Assembly: GCF_047246645.1 (NCBI RefSeq)
Contig: NZ_JBFOKR010000003.1
Coordinates: 186,001-250,000, forward strand
Length of the DNA stretch: 64,000 nucleotides
Direction of reading: 5' to 3'
Origin: Ferdinandcohnia sp047246645
GTDB taxonomy: Bacteria > Bacillota > Bacilli > Bacillales > Bacillaceae_L
Numbering within the stretch: the first letter of the stretch is position 1; the number at the start of each line of letters is the position of its first letter. Made by a program: the position numbers and the translations under genes. Positions 49,600 through 58,547 of the stretch are shown piece by piece. The notes beneath the pieces were generated by a model, which ran no database searches, was not told where the DNA came from, and saw only the letters and a list, made by a program, of their open reading frames with translations.

Positions 49600-49622
49600 A
49601 GCTTCGAGATCCTCGAAGCTTT
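49590..49622 (-). terminator. Terminator of the DUF4367-like gene
   Basis: 11-base stem AAAGCTTCGAG / CTCGAAGCTTT, followed on the minus strand by TTTTTATTATC; it overlaps the stop codon. Confidence 0.85.
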
Positions 49623-50133
49623 ACTTAACAACCTTCATTGACTTTGCAATCTCTATCATCAATTTCTTTGGGATTTCTGTACTATCCATTACGATATATG
49701 TACCTTCCTGTTTCCAACAAAGTAAGCCACCTGTAATTTCTCCTTTATCATCGCTGCTGTTTCCCCATTTTGAAAAATATCCCTGACTTTCATTAATATC
49801 GATTTGCTCAGCATTGAGACTTCTTCTAACATCATCGTATAATAATCGTCTTGGACTTTGTTCAATACCAACCATTAATTTTGTGTCATTACTATTCATA
49901 TAATGTAGTCGGAAATGAGAGTAATGTTCAGTTTCTTCTGATGGGTATGTCTTAATTTCTAAGGTCCAATCTTCAGGAATCTGATCAGGTGTAAGGACAG
50001 AAAAGACGACTTTTTCGTTGACCTCTGAAACCGACATGCTGTTGTGGTTGTACTGGATGTCCTTTGCGTGAGTGATAAAAGGGGTAAGAATAAGTAGAAT
50101 GAAAAAAAGTATTACTCGTATATACAATGACAA
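49621..50133 (-). CDS. Secreted DUF4367-like protein
   Basis: 170 residues, ATG start after TTGGAGGTAG. Signal peptide about 1-23 (VILFFILLILTPFITHA). The mature part has the DUF4367 rhythm: VVFSVLTPDQIPEDWTLEIK, FRLHYMNSNDTKLMVGIEQS and, near the end, LLCWKQEGTYIVMDSTEIPK. In other proteins this domain is the outer part of anti-sigma factors; here it is free and exported. Function unknown. Confidence 0.75.
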   Translation of the reverse strand: MSLYIRVILFFILLILTPFITHAKDIQYNHNSMSVSEVNEKVVFSVLTPDQIPEDWTLEIKTYPSEETEHYSHFRLHYMNSNDTKLMVGIEQSPRRLLYDDVRRSLNAEQIDINESQGYFSKWGNSSDDKGEITGGLLCWKQEGTYIVMDSTEIPKKLMIEIAKSMKVVK

Positions 50134-50207
50134 CTACCTCCAAAGTGAATTTGATGGTAGTTTTTCCAAATTGGACTGATATATTTACACATATTGCCAG
50201 TGTGCTG

Positions 50208-51089
50208 TTAACTCGGCTGAGACCTGGTTCCTTTTACAGATGGTTTATTGACAAGATAGATCCCGACTAAAATGATACTCCCACCTGCTAATGTAGAAAA
50301 ATGCAGTTGTTCATTCAGTAGAAGCCAACCAGAAATGACACCGAAAAGAGGAGCAAGGAAGAGAAAGGAACTAACCTTTCCAGGGTCTTCTTTTTGTAAA
50401 AGATAAAACCAGATCGTGAACTGCACAATCGAGGCCATAATTGCTAGCCAAAGTATAATAAACACAGATGCAGGTGCAAAAACGATATGAATATCCTCAA
50501 ACAGTGCACTCATCAACAATAAGAGTAGTCCTCCAAACAGCATTTGATAAGCGGTTAATACCCATGTATCAAAAGCTGAACCCCATCTTTTTAATAATAG
50601 TGTCGCAACTGCCCAGGAAATGGCACTCATTAGACCTAAAACAGTTCCTAACTTCTGAAGATTTAAACTTGCGCCTAAGGTAATTACTACGCCTAAAAAA
50701 CCAACAACTACACCTACCCACTGTAATTTCCGGTATTTCATCTTCATAAAAAGAGTACCAAAAACAACGACAAGTAATGGATTAGTAAAAGTTAATATAG
50801 ATGACTCGCCTGCAGAGATAGTACGTAAACTTAGAAAAATACACCCCATTACAAAGGCGGTTTGGAAGGTACCCACCATGATCATTTGCAACCATTCTGT
50901 TAGTTTCCTGGGATGTGGTCGTTTCAAGAGTGCTACAACCGATGTCATTAGTAAACCCGCGATGGTAAAACGTAGGCCGACTAATAGTAAAGGTGATACA
51001 TAGGTCAAACCGATTTTTCCAACAGCAAATGATGAACCCATCAGTCCAGTTGTTATCACTAACAATATAATAAATTTAGTTCTACTCAT
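50208..51089 (-). CDS. EamA family (DMT) exporter
   Basis: 293 residues, ATG start. Ten predicted membrane segments in two EamA halves, the first from FIILLVITTGLMGSSFAVGK with TISAGESSILTFTNPLLVVV, the second from GLMSAISWAVATLLLKRWGS to LLNEQLHFSTLAGGSIILVG. Such transporters export amino acids or other metabolites. A decayed copy of the C-terminal end of a related gene lies 0.9 kb upstream. Confidence 0.9.
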   Translation of the reverse strand: MSRTKFIILLVITTGLMGSSFAVGKIGLTYVSPLLLVGLRFTIAGLLMTSVVALLKRPHPRKLTEWLQMIMVGTFQTAFVMGCIFLSLRTISAGESSILTFTNPLLVVVFGTLFMKMKYRKLQWVGVVVGFLGVVITLGASLNLQKLGTVLGLMSAISWAVATLLLKRWGSAFDTWVLTAYQMLFGGLLLLLMSALFEDIHIVFAPASVFIILWLAIMASIVQFTIWFYLLQKEDPGKVSSFLFLAPLFGVISGWLLLNEQLHFSTLAGGSIILVGIYLVNKPSVKGTRSQPS

Positions 51090-51947
51090 GATTATCTAGA
51101 CTCCATTCATTGTAGTCTTGCAAGAATACATCGGGTATTTGCTTATCGGAGATTAACAAGCTTTGTATTTTATATACTATAAAAATAGGAAAAGACCTGC
51201 TTATGTAAGAAAGTAGTTTTTCTAATTTGTCGTCTCTCCGCCTAAATAATATTGTAACTGCTCGGATTTCTATTAAATTACACACTATTTTGTGGTGCTA
51301 TTCCAACTAAATTGGGCTGCTTCTGTTGATCGATATAGTAAAATAAACGGTAAATCTCGCCTGAATTCCGACCTTTTTTTAACAAGTTTTATCATAATGA
51401 AAATTCGCATATCAATTGGCTTGGTTTGGGTATTGATGGATAAATGAAGCTGACATTCTTTCTTATCCTTAAATTGAGTAACCTTTGATTGTGTAAATAA
51501 GCGGAGTTTTTCCCGTTAGTCTACTGAATATAGCACTTTTCTGGGGATATAAGGGGATTTCTTACCGTTAAGGACAAGCAAATTAGTCCATTTCCATGTT
51601 TTTCGACTAAATAGGGGGAATCTACCCCTCTTTTTTAAACTGTTTTCCGTGCTATTTCATTAATAAGAGGAATTTCTCCACTTATTTTAGTAGATTATTA
51701 CCTTGTATTTTTTTATTTGTGACCGGTGCTTATCCTTGGAAAAAAATGCTTGGAGCATATATGACTTCAAGCATTCTTTTCTGATTTACTTGCCGAATTG
51801 CTTTCAATTCAAGTGGGAATTACTATAGATAAGCAATTTAATTGTATTTTGTGCCTTAAGACAGAATACATTACCTCTTACGTATATGGTTTTTGTTCAT
51901 TCCGCTTTAGAAGTCTTTCCACCTGATAAGATAAACTCCATCGCATC
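51090..51947. other. Long non-coding region
   Basis: Apart from the hairpin array, this 0.86-kb stretch has no supported gene. A 67-codon minus-strand frame overlapping the EamA start has no family resemblance. It looks like decayed DNA. Confidence 0.55.
51495..51690. repeat. Array of short hairpin repeats, spacing 52-62 bases
   Basis: Four units of the type AATAAGnGGAnTTTnTCCnCTTATT begin at about 51495, 51547, 51609 and 51662. Each is an imperfect palindrome (best: TAAGAGGAATTTCTCCACTTA). The spacer parts also share words such as TAGCAC and GTGCTA. Non-coding. Confidence 0.6.
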
Positions 51948-52079
51948 CTAAACGCACTGGAATTGTCCTATTTTGCAAGCAATTAACAAAGATATCCCCA
52001 ACAAAATGCAACCCATTGCTGCTAATGTTGAAATTTGTAACTGTTCAACTAAATGAATATAACCAATTGATGTAATTTA
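51948..52079 (-). pseudogene. C-terminal remnant of a second EamA transporter gene
   Basis: The minus strand reads ITSIGYIHLVEQLQISTLAA then MGCILLGISLLIACKIGQF to a TAG at 51948. This aligns with the end of the intact EamA protein (NEQLHFSTLAGGSIILVGIY). A TAA lies in frame just before the fragment, and there is no upstream coding sequence. Confidence 0.55.
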
Positions 52080-52219
52080 GAAGAGCAAGGAGTAGTAAAG
52101 AACTAATTCAAGACAAACAGACTCCACTTGTAATTCAAGCAAGGGAGTCTATTTGTTATATAATAGAATTTTAGATTTAGAGAAAGGGATTTGTAGAAGG
52201 TGTTCCACCATTTTCATTA

Positions 52220-53008
52220 TTAGAATGCCTTTGTTAGTCCTCCATCTACAACTAATGATTGGCCTGTAATATATGTATTTGCTTCAGATGCGAGGAAAAC
52301 AATAGTCTTGGCAAATTCTTCTGGTACACCATACCGGCCAAGTGGAATCGAAGCTTGTGCAGAATTGATGAGTTCCTCATAGCTAACGTTTAAATTTTTA
52401 GCACGTTTGTGATCAATCTCAACAACACGGTCAGTTGCAAAACGCCCTGGACCTACTGTGTTAATTAAGATTTTGTCTTTAGCAAGCTCTTGTGAAAGAC
52501 TTTTGGATAATCCAGTAATACCGGTTCTAAACGTGTTCGATAAAATAAGCCCATCTATAGGTTGCTTTATTGAAGTTGAAGCTATATTTACAATTCTTCC
52601 ATGTCCTTGTTTTTTCATATGTGGGAGAACTTCACGGATAGAGCGAATAAAACTTAACAATGTTAGTTCAAAGGCATCCATCCATTTTTCATCGTCAAAG
52701 TCATCAAAGAATCCAGCCGGAGGACCACCTGTATTATTAACAAGAACATCAATTGTACCAAACTGGGTCACTGTCTCATTAACTAATTCTTTTATCTGCG
52801 AAGGTTTTTTAACATCACATACGAAATATCGAATGTTTGCGTTAGTTTCATTTATAATTTCTTCTTGAGCTACTTTTAGTTGTTCTTCATTTCGACTCGT
52901 GATCATGACTTTTGCGCCTTCTTTTGCGAATTGAAAAGCGGCTGCCTTTCCCAACCCCTTACTTGAAGCAAGAACAAGGACGGATTTTCCTTTTAAACCT
53001 AATTCCAT
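52220..53008 (-). CDS. SDR family oxidoreductase, FabG-like, atypical catalytic site
   Basis: 262 residues, ATG start after AAGGAGTGATC. The nucleotide-binding motif reads VLVLASSKGLGKAAA rather than TGxxxGxG. Where SDRs have Tyr-x3-Lys, this protein reads LSNTFRTGITGLSKSLSQEL, so the tyrosine is replaced. These deviations are those of a known BKR-like SDR subgroup. NNTGGPPAGFFDDFDDEKW and the VDGGLTKAF end are also typical of it. It lies 13 bases downstream of the hydroxyacid dehydrogenase gene and is the last gene of the regulator operon. Confidence 0.88.
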   Translation of the reverse strand: MELGLKGKSVLVLASSKGLGKAAAFQFAKEGAKVMITSRNEEQLKVAQEEIINETNANIRYFVCDVKKPSQIKELVNETVTQFGTIDVLVNNTGGPPAGFFDDFDDEKWMDAFELTLLSFIRSIREVLPHMKKQGHGRIVNIASTSIKQPIDGLILSNTFRTGITGLSKSLSQELAKDKILINTVGPGRFATDRVVEIDHKRAKNLNVSYEELINSAQASIPLGRYGVPEEFAKTIVFLASEANTYITGQSLVVDGGLTKAF

Positions 53009-53021
53009 AGCAGATCACTCC

Positions 53022-53876
53022 TTATTTTTTTAATAGTTTATTAATTACTGAGAAATCTTCATTATGGTATTGTTCTGGAAGTAGTTCAAATAATTGATAA
53101 GAAGTATTTAAAAGAGGGAGAGGTATATCTTCACCTTCCTTAAGTGCAATTTTCATATCCTTCTTCATTAAGCTAAATTTAAACCCTAAATCGTATTGGT
53201 CCTTAACCATATTATTATATTTATTTTTGAATGCAGTAGAATTACCTGAGCTAGAAGTGATTACGCTATAAAGAATATCATGATTAATACCTAGCTTTTC
53301 AGCTAATGTGAATGCCTCTGAAGCTGCTAGTGCATGGATAGATAATAGCATTTGATTTATTGCCTTAACAGCTTTTCCATTTCCAACTTCACCAACATAG
53401 TAAATGTTACTACCAAAAACAGAAAGAACAGGGCGGATTGTTTCTAATAATGCCGCGTTTCCCCCGCAAATAATTGTAAGTGTTCCTTTTTCGGCACCAG
53501 TAGTGCCCCCACTTACCGGTGCATCGATTACACGAATATCTTTATCTGCATAGATGCGGTTTACTTTCTCAATTGTTTCAGAAGTACATGTAGACATTTC
53601 AATCAAGATTGTATTTGGGCTAATAGCAGAGAGAATTTGTTCATCTAGTAGAAGTCCTTCTACTTGTTGGTCTGCAGGTAAAATAGTAATAAGAACATCT
53701 ATATCTTGTACTACCTCTACAAAACTATCTTTGATAATGCCCCCGCATTTTGCTAGTTCTTGAGCTGGTTGTTGATTAACATGGGCAGCAGATTTTACAG
53801 AATAGCCACTTTCGCATAATCGTTTAGCCATGGGTAAACCCATAGAGCCTAAACCGATAAAGCCGACTCTTTTCAT
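53022..53876 (-). CDS. NAD(P)-dependent beta-hydroxyacid dehydrogenase (HIBADH/GarR family)
   Basis: 284 residues, ATG start overlapping the GntR stop by four bases. The NAD-binding GFIGLGSMGLPMAKRL (4-19), the substrate-binding DAPVSGGTTGAEKGTLTIIC (118-137) and the catalytic-lysine motif GNGKAVKAINQ (Lys171) are intact. Family members interconvert tartronate semialdehyde and glycerate, or 3-hydroxyisobutyrate and its aldehyde. Its place behind the regulator suggests that it handles an aldehyde or hydroxy acid formed by the pathway encoded on the other strand. Confidence 0.9.
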   Translation of the reverse strand: MKRVGFIGLGSMGLPMAKRLCESGYSVKSAAHVNQQPAQELAKCGGIIKDSFVEVVQDIDVLITILPADQQVEGLLLDEQILSAISPNTILIEMSTCTSETIEKVNRIYADKDIRVIDAPVSGGTTGAEKGTLTIICGGNAALLETIRPVLSVFGSNIYYVGEVGNGKAVKAINQMLLSIHALAASEAFTLAEKLGINHDILYSVITSSSGNSTAFKNKYNNMVKDQYDLGFKFSLMKKDMKIALKEGEDIPLPLLNTSYQLFELLPEQYHNEDFSVINKLLKK

Positions 53877-54508
53877 TTTAACCCTCCTAGTTTTAACACA
53901 GTTTCACGACCTTGATACATATGCTCGAGCATGGCAGTCTTTGCACGATTTCCATCTTTTTCAATAATTGCATTCGTTATTGATTGATGTGCATTTACGG
54001 AACGCTTTAAGCGATCGATGTCGTACCAGTATAGTGATTGGTATACAAGGGGAGCAATCACCACCTTTGTTCGTAAGAAGCAGATATATTCATTTTGTGC
54101 TGCATTACATACTGCATCATGGAATAAACTATTCGTCTTCATGATCATTCGCATTATATTTTTTTCTTCATCAAAAATATCTATAAGGTTCCGATATTTT
54201 TCATTTGCCTCTTCTAATCTTTGAATATCCTCATCTGAACGATAAAGTGCCGCTTGATAGGCCATATGTCCTTCTAATAGAATACGAATGTCATATAACT
54301 TTCTAACATCTTCCTTCGTGTATTCTTTTACTACCACTCCTCGTTTTAAAGGAATTAATAATCCTTCTACCTGTAATTGTCTTAACGCTTCTCTTATTGG
54401 GGTCCTACTAATATTAAGGTCACTAGCGAGAAATTCTTCTGTAAGCCGCTCACCAGGTTTATAAGCTCCTTCAATAATCTTTTCTTTAATCTGTTCATAA
54501 ATATTCAT
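53873..54508 (-). CDS. GntR family regulator, FCD (FadR-type) ligand domain
   Basis: 211 residues, ATG start after AATAGGAGTG. Winged helix at about 8-68 (LTEEFLASDLNISRTPIREA). The FCD domain follows, with its three metal-binding histidines in NSLFHDAVCN, SVNAHQSITN and MLEHMYQG, a set that usually binds a carboxylate ligand through a divalent metal. It is divergent from the tripartite-transporter operon. One palindromic operator lies just before its own ribosome-binding site, the other 115 bases further on. Confidence 0.93.
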   Translation of the reverse strand: MNIYEQIKEKIIEGAYKPGERLTEEFLASDLNISRTPIREALRQLQVEGLLIPLKRGVVVKEYTKEDVRKLYDIRILLEGHMAYQAALYRSDEDIQRLEEANEKYRNLIDIFDEEKNIMRMIMKTNSLFHDAVCNAAQNEYICFLRTKVVIAPLVYQSLYWYDIDRLKRSVNAHQSITNAIIEKDGNRAKTAMLEHMYQGRETVLKLGGLK

Positions 54509-54520
54509 GTTTACACTCCT

Positions 54521-54532
54521 ATTGTATACAAT
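54521..54532. promoter_or_regulatory. GntR/FCD operator 1
   Basis: Perfect palindrome ATTGTATACAAT, 12 bases before the gntR-type start codon. It shares the ten-base core TTGTATACAA with operator 2. Confidence 0.75.
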
Positions 54533-54635
54533 TGGTAATTTATATATTTTATTTTACCTTTAAAATCCTGTAAAAAGCAATAAAAACGGTGCTTTTTTAT
54601 AATTATTTTATTTTTTCTAAAAATTCTGTTGAACG

Positions 54636-54647
54636 TTTGTATACAAA
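54636..54647. promoter_or_regulatory. GntR/FCD operator 2
   Basis: Perfect palindrome TTTGTATACAAA, same core as operator 1, centre-to-centre distance 115 bases. It is on the transporter side of the divergent promoter region (157 bases before that gene). Confidence 0.75.
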
Positions 54648-54804
54648 GTGATATATTTTTTTATAAATCACCTTCAAATGAAAAATAATTTGTAAACGAT
54701 TTCAATTTTAGTTTTCGCTACTTAGAATTTTTTCTTCGAGGATCAATTACATATTTTAATCAAAAGAAGGTGAAAAAATATCTTTTTAATGAGGGGGAAA
54801 TAAG

Positions 54805-55812
54805 GTGAAAAAGAGTTTTTGGTATCGTGGATTATGGTTTGGTTTTGTTTGTTTACTATTTTTTACATTAGTAGCTTGTAACTCTAGTTCTTCAAGTGGT
54901 AACAAAAAAGAAGGTGAAACTGGAAATGCCACAGCAACATATCCAGAAAAAGAAATTACAATTATTGTTCCTTGGGCTGCTGGTGGTGGAACAGATGCGA
55001 TTGCAAGACAAATTGCATCTTTTATGGAGCAGGATTTAGGAAAACCAGTTGTTATTGTAAATAAAGAAGGCGGTGGAGGAGTAGTAGGTTTCAAAGAGAT
55101 TGCGAACTCCAAAGCAGATGGTTATACAATTGGATTTATTTCTAACTCACTTTTATTACAAAAATATTCTAGCGAGACATTTGTAGATTATAAATCATTC
55201 GAACCTATTACACTAGTAAACCAAGATCCAGCAAGTTTAGCGGTTCCAGCTAATTCGCCATATAAAACTGCCGATGAGTTTATTGCGGCTGCAAAGGCAG
55301 AGAATGGAAAGTTCAGAATTTCTAATTCTGGACCTGGTGGTATCTGGCATGTTTCTGCATTGAAACTTGGAATCGATAATGGCATTGAATTTACACATGT
55401 TCCATATGAAGGTGGTAACCCAGCAGCTGTTGCTGCAGCAGGGGGATTTGTTGAAGGAACAACTGTAAGTGCTGCAGAGGTTTCATCTCTCGTAGATGCT
55501 GGAGAATTAAAAATCTTAGGAATTGCCTCTGAGGAAAGACTACCACAATTTCCTGATGTACCAACTTTACAAGAGCAAGGTGTAGATACAGTAATTGGGG
55601 TATGGAGAGGATTTGTTGCTCCAAAAGGTACTCCGAAAGAAATAATTGATTCGCTAAATGCATCAATTTCAAAAGCGGTTGAAACAGATGAGTATAAAGA
55701 ATTCATGAATAATGGTGGTTTTGGAATTAGATATATTCCATCAAGTGATTTTGGACCCTTCATGGATGATGAGGATCAAAATTATAAGACCCTTTTTGAA
55801 ACCATGGAATAA
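54805..55812 (+). CDS. tctC: Tripartite tricarboxylate transporter substrate-binding lipoprotein (TctC/Bug)
   Basis: 335 residues, GTG start after GAGGGGGAAA. Lipobox LVACN with Cys25. The Bug-type fold shows its conserved start YPEKEITIIVPWAAGGGTDA, the ligand-binding SGPGGIWHVSALKLG with HVPYEGGNPA, and ERLPQFPDVPTLQEQG. Such proteins deliver carboxylates to TctAB. First gene of the catabolic operon; the two TTGTATACAA operators lie upstream. Confidence 0.94.
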   Translation: MKKSFWYRGLWFGFVCLLFFTLVACNSSSSSGNKKEGETGNATATYPEKEITIIVPWAAGGGTDAIARQIASFMEQDLGKPVVIVNKEGGGGVVGFKEIANSKADGYTIGFISNSLLLQKYSSETFVDYKSFEPITLVNQDPASLAVPANSPYKTADEFIAAAKAENGKFRISNSGPGGIWHVSALKLGIDNGIEFTHVPYEGGNPAAVAAAGGFVEGTTVSAAEVSSLVDAGELKILGIASEERLPQFPDVPTLQEQGVDTVIGVWRGFVAPKGTPKEIIDSLNASISKAVETDEYKEFMNNGGFGIRYIPSSDFGPFMDDEDQNYKTLFETME

Positions 55813-55838
55813 ATAGCAGACCAGAAAGGGGTATATCA

Positions 55839-56285
55839 ATGGTGATTGCAAATTATATTTTCATTGTATTTCTGGCTATATTAAGTGGGGTTATCCTAGT
55901 CGTGACAGGGGACTTTCCGACAGGTAGTTATTCGTCAGGGTATGGACCTGGATTTTATCCAAAAATCATCGTTTATATCATTATAGGTCTTACAGTTTTA
56001 TTAGTAATTCAAACCTTGTTAAAGAAAGATATCCGAAAAGTTGAAATGAGTCTGAAACAATTAAAGATTCCAGCGGCTTTAGTAGGGTTAATTATTGTTT
56101 ATTCATTAATCTTAGAACACCTTGGATTTGTGTTTACTACTCTAATTATCCTATGTACTGCCATGATTACATTAAAAACGAGTAAAGTGAGAGCGTTACT
56201 TGTTTCTAGTATTATAACAACATTAATTTATGTCGGATTTAAAATACTTCTTAGAGTTCCACTACCAGAAGGTATATTTATCTAA
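55839..56285 (+). CDS. tctB: Tripartite tricarboxylate transporter small membrane subunit (TctB)
   Basis: 148 residues, ATG start after AGAAAGGGG. Four membrane segments (about 4-22, 41-60, 78-100 and 105-142) with the conserved GSYSSGYGPGFYPKIIVYII after the first. TctB has the standard size and position between TctC and TctA. Confidence 0.92.
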   Translation: MVIANYIFIVFLAILSGVILVVTGDFPTGSYSSGYGPGFYPKIIVYIIIGLTVLLVIQTLLKKDIRKVEMSLKQLKIPAALVGLIIVYSLILEHLGFVFTTLIILCTAMITLKTSKVRALLVSSIITTLIYVGFKILLRVPLPEGIFI

Positions 56286-56303
56286 GTTCTAGGAGGGAAT
56301 CAC

Positions 56304-57821
56304 ATGTCTCCATTTGATTTATACACAGCAGGTTTATCAAATGTATTTGTTCCTGAGGTTATCATGATGTTGTTAATCGGTACTTTGGCAGGCGTCATTA
56401 TTGGCGCTCTGCCAGGATTAACAGCAACTATGGGGGTTGCGGTCATGACACCACTCACCTTTGGAATGAGTGCTGAAATGTCTTTTGCTTTATTATTAGG
56501 AGTTTTTAGTGGCGGAGTCTATGGTGGTTCAATGACTGCTGTATTAGCAAATATTCCTGGTACACCTTCTTCAATGATGACTGCATTAGACGGTTATCCA
56601 TTAGGACAGAAAGGTGAAGCGGGCAAAGCGATTGGAATGGCGACGATTGCATCATTTATTGGTGGGTTAATTAGTGCTGTGATTCTCTCGATTTTTGCTC
56701 CTTCCATCGCAAGAGTTGCACTTAATTTTAGTGCACAAGAATACTTTGCTGTAGCCTTATTCGGTCTCGGAATTATTGCATTTATTAGTAATGGTTCAAT
56801 GATAAAAGGCTTATTATCAGGATGCCTTGGTTTACTGATTGCTACTGTAGGAATGGACCCAATGACAGGGTTTGAAAGATTTACTGCAGGCAGTGCGGAT
56901 TTATTAAGTGGAGTTGAGCTCTTGCCAGTACTGATTGGAATATTTGGTCTTGGTGAGATCTTAATAGTTGCTTTTTCGTCATTAAATGGGGTAAAAACAA
57001 CAAAACAAATCGGTAAAATTATTCCGTCAAAAGAAGAAATTAAAGAAAATACTCCTACGATATTTAGAGGTTCTATTATTGGAAGTTTTATTGGTGCCAT
57101 CCCAGCTGCGGGAGGAACGATTGCCGGAATCATTGCTTATGGATTCGAAAAAAGAATTTCACGTAATCCTGAAAAGTTTGGAACAGGCTATCTGAAAGGG
57201 GTCTCTGCACCTGAGTCCGCGAATAATGCAACAACTGGTGGTGCGATGATTCCGATGTTAACTCTTGGTATTCCAGGTGATGCAATTACAGCAATTTTAA
57301 TAGGTGCTCTCGTATTACATGGGTTACAACCTGGCCCCTTACTTTTTCAAAACAACCCAGATATTGTCTCCATGATTTTTATTCTCTTATTACTTTCAAA
57401 TTTTGCATTCTTGGCTATAGGTTTACTAGGAGCAAGAGTTGTCAGCAAGGTAATGACTACCCCAATGGGAATTTTACTTCCTACTATTTTAATTCTTTGT
57501 GCTGTAGGGACTTACTCTATTCGAAACTCATTTTTTGATCTTGGAGTCTTAATCGTGTTTGGTATTGTTGGTTTTCTATTTAATAAGGCTGACATACCGG
57601 CAGCTCCCCTAGTCTTGGGATTGATACTCGGTCCTCTCGTGGAACAGAATCTACGTCGCTCGCTTGTCTTATCTGAAGGTGATTTCCTAACTTTCTTTAC
57701 TCGACCTATAAGTGCAACTTTCTTAGTGTTAACTATTCTTGTTCTTGTTTTTCCTTTATTAACGAAAGGAATTAATAAACTGAAACCGAGTAAGGAAGAT
57801 GGCCAATCTAAGAAACTTTAA
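56304..57821 (+). CDS. tctA: Tripartite tricarboxylate transporter large membrane subunit (TctA)
   Basis: 505 residues, ATG start after TAGGAGGGAATC. About eleven membrane segments. The two conserved loops of TctA are present: GALPGLTATMGVAVMTPLTF with GGVYGGSMTAVLANIPGTP, and GAIPAAGGTIAGIIAYGFEK with ESANNATTGGAMIPMLTLGI. It forms the transport channel and is energised by the ion gradient. Followed after 27 bases by RraA-like genes. Confidence 0.95.
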   Translation: MSPFDLYTAGLSNVFVPEVIMMLLIGTLAGVIIGALPGLTATMGVAVMTPLTFGMSAEMSFALLLGVFSGGVYGGSMTAVLANIPGTPSSMMTALDGYPLGQKGEAGKAIGMATIASFIGGLISAVILSIFAPSIARVALNFSAQEYFAVALFGLGIIAFISNGSMIKGLLSGCLGLLIATVGMDPMTGFERFTAGSADLLSGVELLPVLIGIFGLGEILIVAFSSLNGVKTTKQIGKIIPSKEEIKENTPTIFRGSIIGSFIGAIPAAGGTIAGIIAYGFEKRISRNPEKFGTGYLKGVSAPESANNATTGGAMIPMLTLGIPGDAITAILIGALVLHGLQPGPLLFQNNPDIVSMIFILLLLSNFAFLAIGLLGARVVSKVMTTPMGILLPTILILCAVGTYSIRNSFFDLGVLIVFGIVGFLFNKADIPAAPLVLGLILGPLVEQNLRRSLVLSEGDFLTFFTRPISATFLVLTILVLVFPLLTKGINKLKPSKEDGQSKKL

Positions 57822-57848
57822 ATATAAAAATTCGAAGGGGGTGGGAAG

Positions 57849-58547
57849 ATGGTACATATTTATACAAATATAAAGAGACCTCATCCAGACTTAATCAAAG
57901 ATTTTGCTACACAATCAACAGCTACTGTTCATGAAGTCATGGGTAAGAGAGGTGCAGTTCATTCATCGATTAAGCCTTTATATTCGGGGATGCGCCTTTG
58001 TGGATCGGCCCTTACATTGAGGGGTCACGCAGCAGATAACTTAATGTTATTAAAAGCTCTTGATATGGCTCAAGCGAATGATGTAATCGTTGCAGATCTA
58101 GGACAGCTTTCAGAGGCAGGCCCATGGGGTGAGGTAACAACGGTTCAGGCCAAGGTGAAAAATCTTGGAGGGCTTGTCACAAATGGTTCTATACGAGATT
58201 CGTTAGCAATTAAAGAACTAAACTTCCCTGTTTTTTGTAAATCAGTCAGCATAAAAGGTACAGCAAAGGACTCCTTAGGCTATATCAACCATACAATTTC
58301 AATCGGTGATACGGTGGTGAATCCGGGCGACATTGTACTGGGTGATGAAGACGGTGTCGTAATTATTCCGCTAGAAGAAGCATAAACAGTAATACAGAAA
58401 GCTAAAGAACGTGAGGCAAAGGAAGCTGAATACATGAAACGGATCCGTAATGGTGAATCTTTTTTCCATTTCATGGGTTATGATAAGGCTCTTGAACAAA
58501 AGGGTTGCATCATCGAGGAACGAAAAATAAAGGAGGAAAAACGATGA
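57849..58547 (+). pseudogene. RraA-like aldolase gene with in-frame TAA (copy 1)
   Basis: From the ATG at 57849 (after AAGGGGGTGGGAAG) the frame is open for 178 codons and contains the RraA fold: STATVHEVMGKRGAVHSSIK, GPWGEVTTVQAKVKNLGGLV and the metal/substrate motif NGSIRDSLAI. A TAA at 58383 follows IIPLEEA. The same frame then continues with TVIQKAKEREAKEAEYMKRI to a TGA at 58545, which is the usual C-terminal helix of the family and overlaps the next start. So the full gene is 232 codons with one nonsense change. The truncated product may still fold, as the core is complete. Confidence 0.8.

Noticed and set aside
51082..51285. 67-codon minus-strand ORF upstream of the EamA gene
   Set aside because: No ribosome-binding site or family likeness; it overlaps the EamA start.
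58383..58385. Selenocysteine or other recoding at the stop in the first RraA-like gene
   Set aside because: The codon is TAA, not TGA, and the position is a non-catalytic C-terminal helix.
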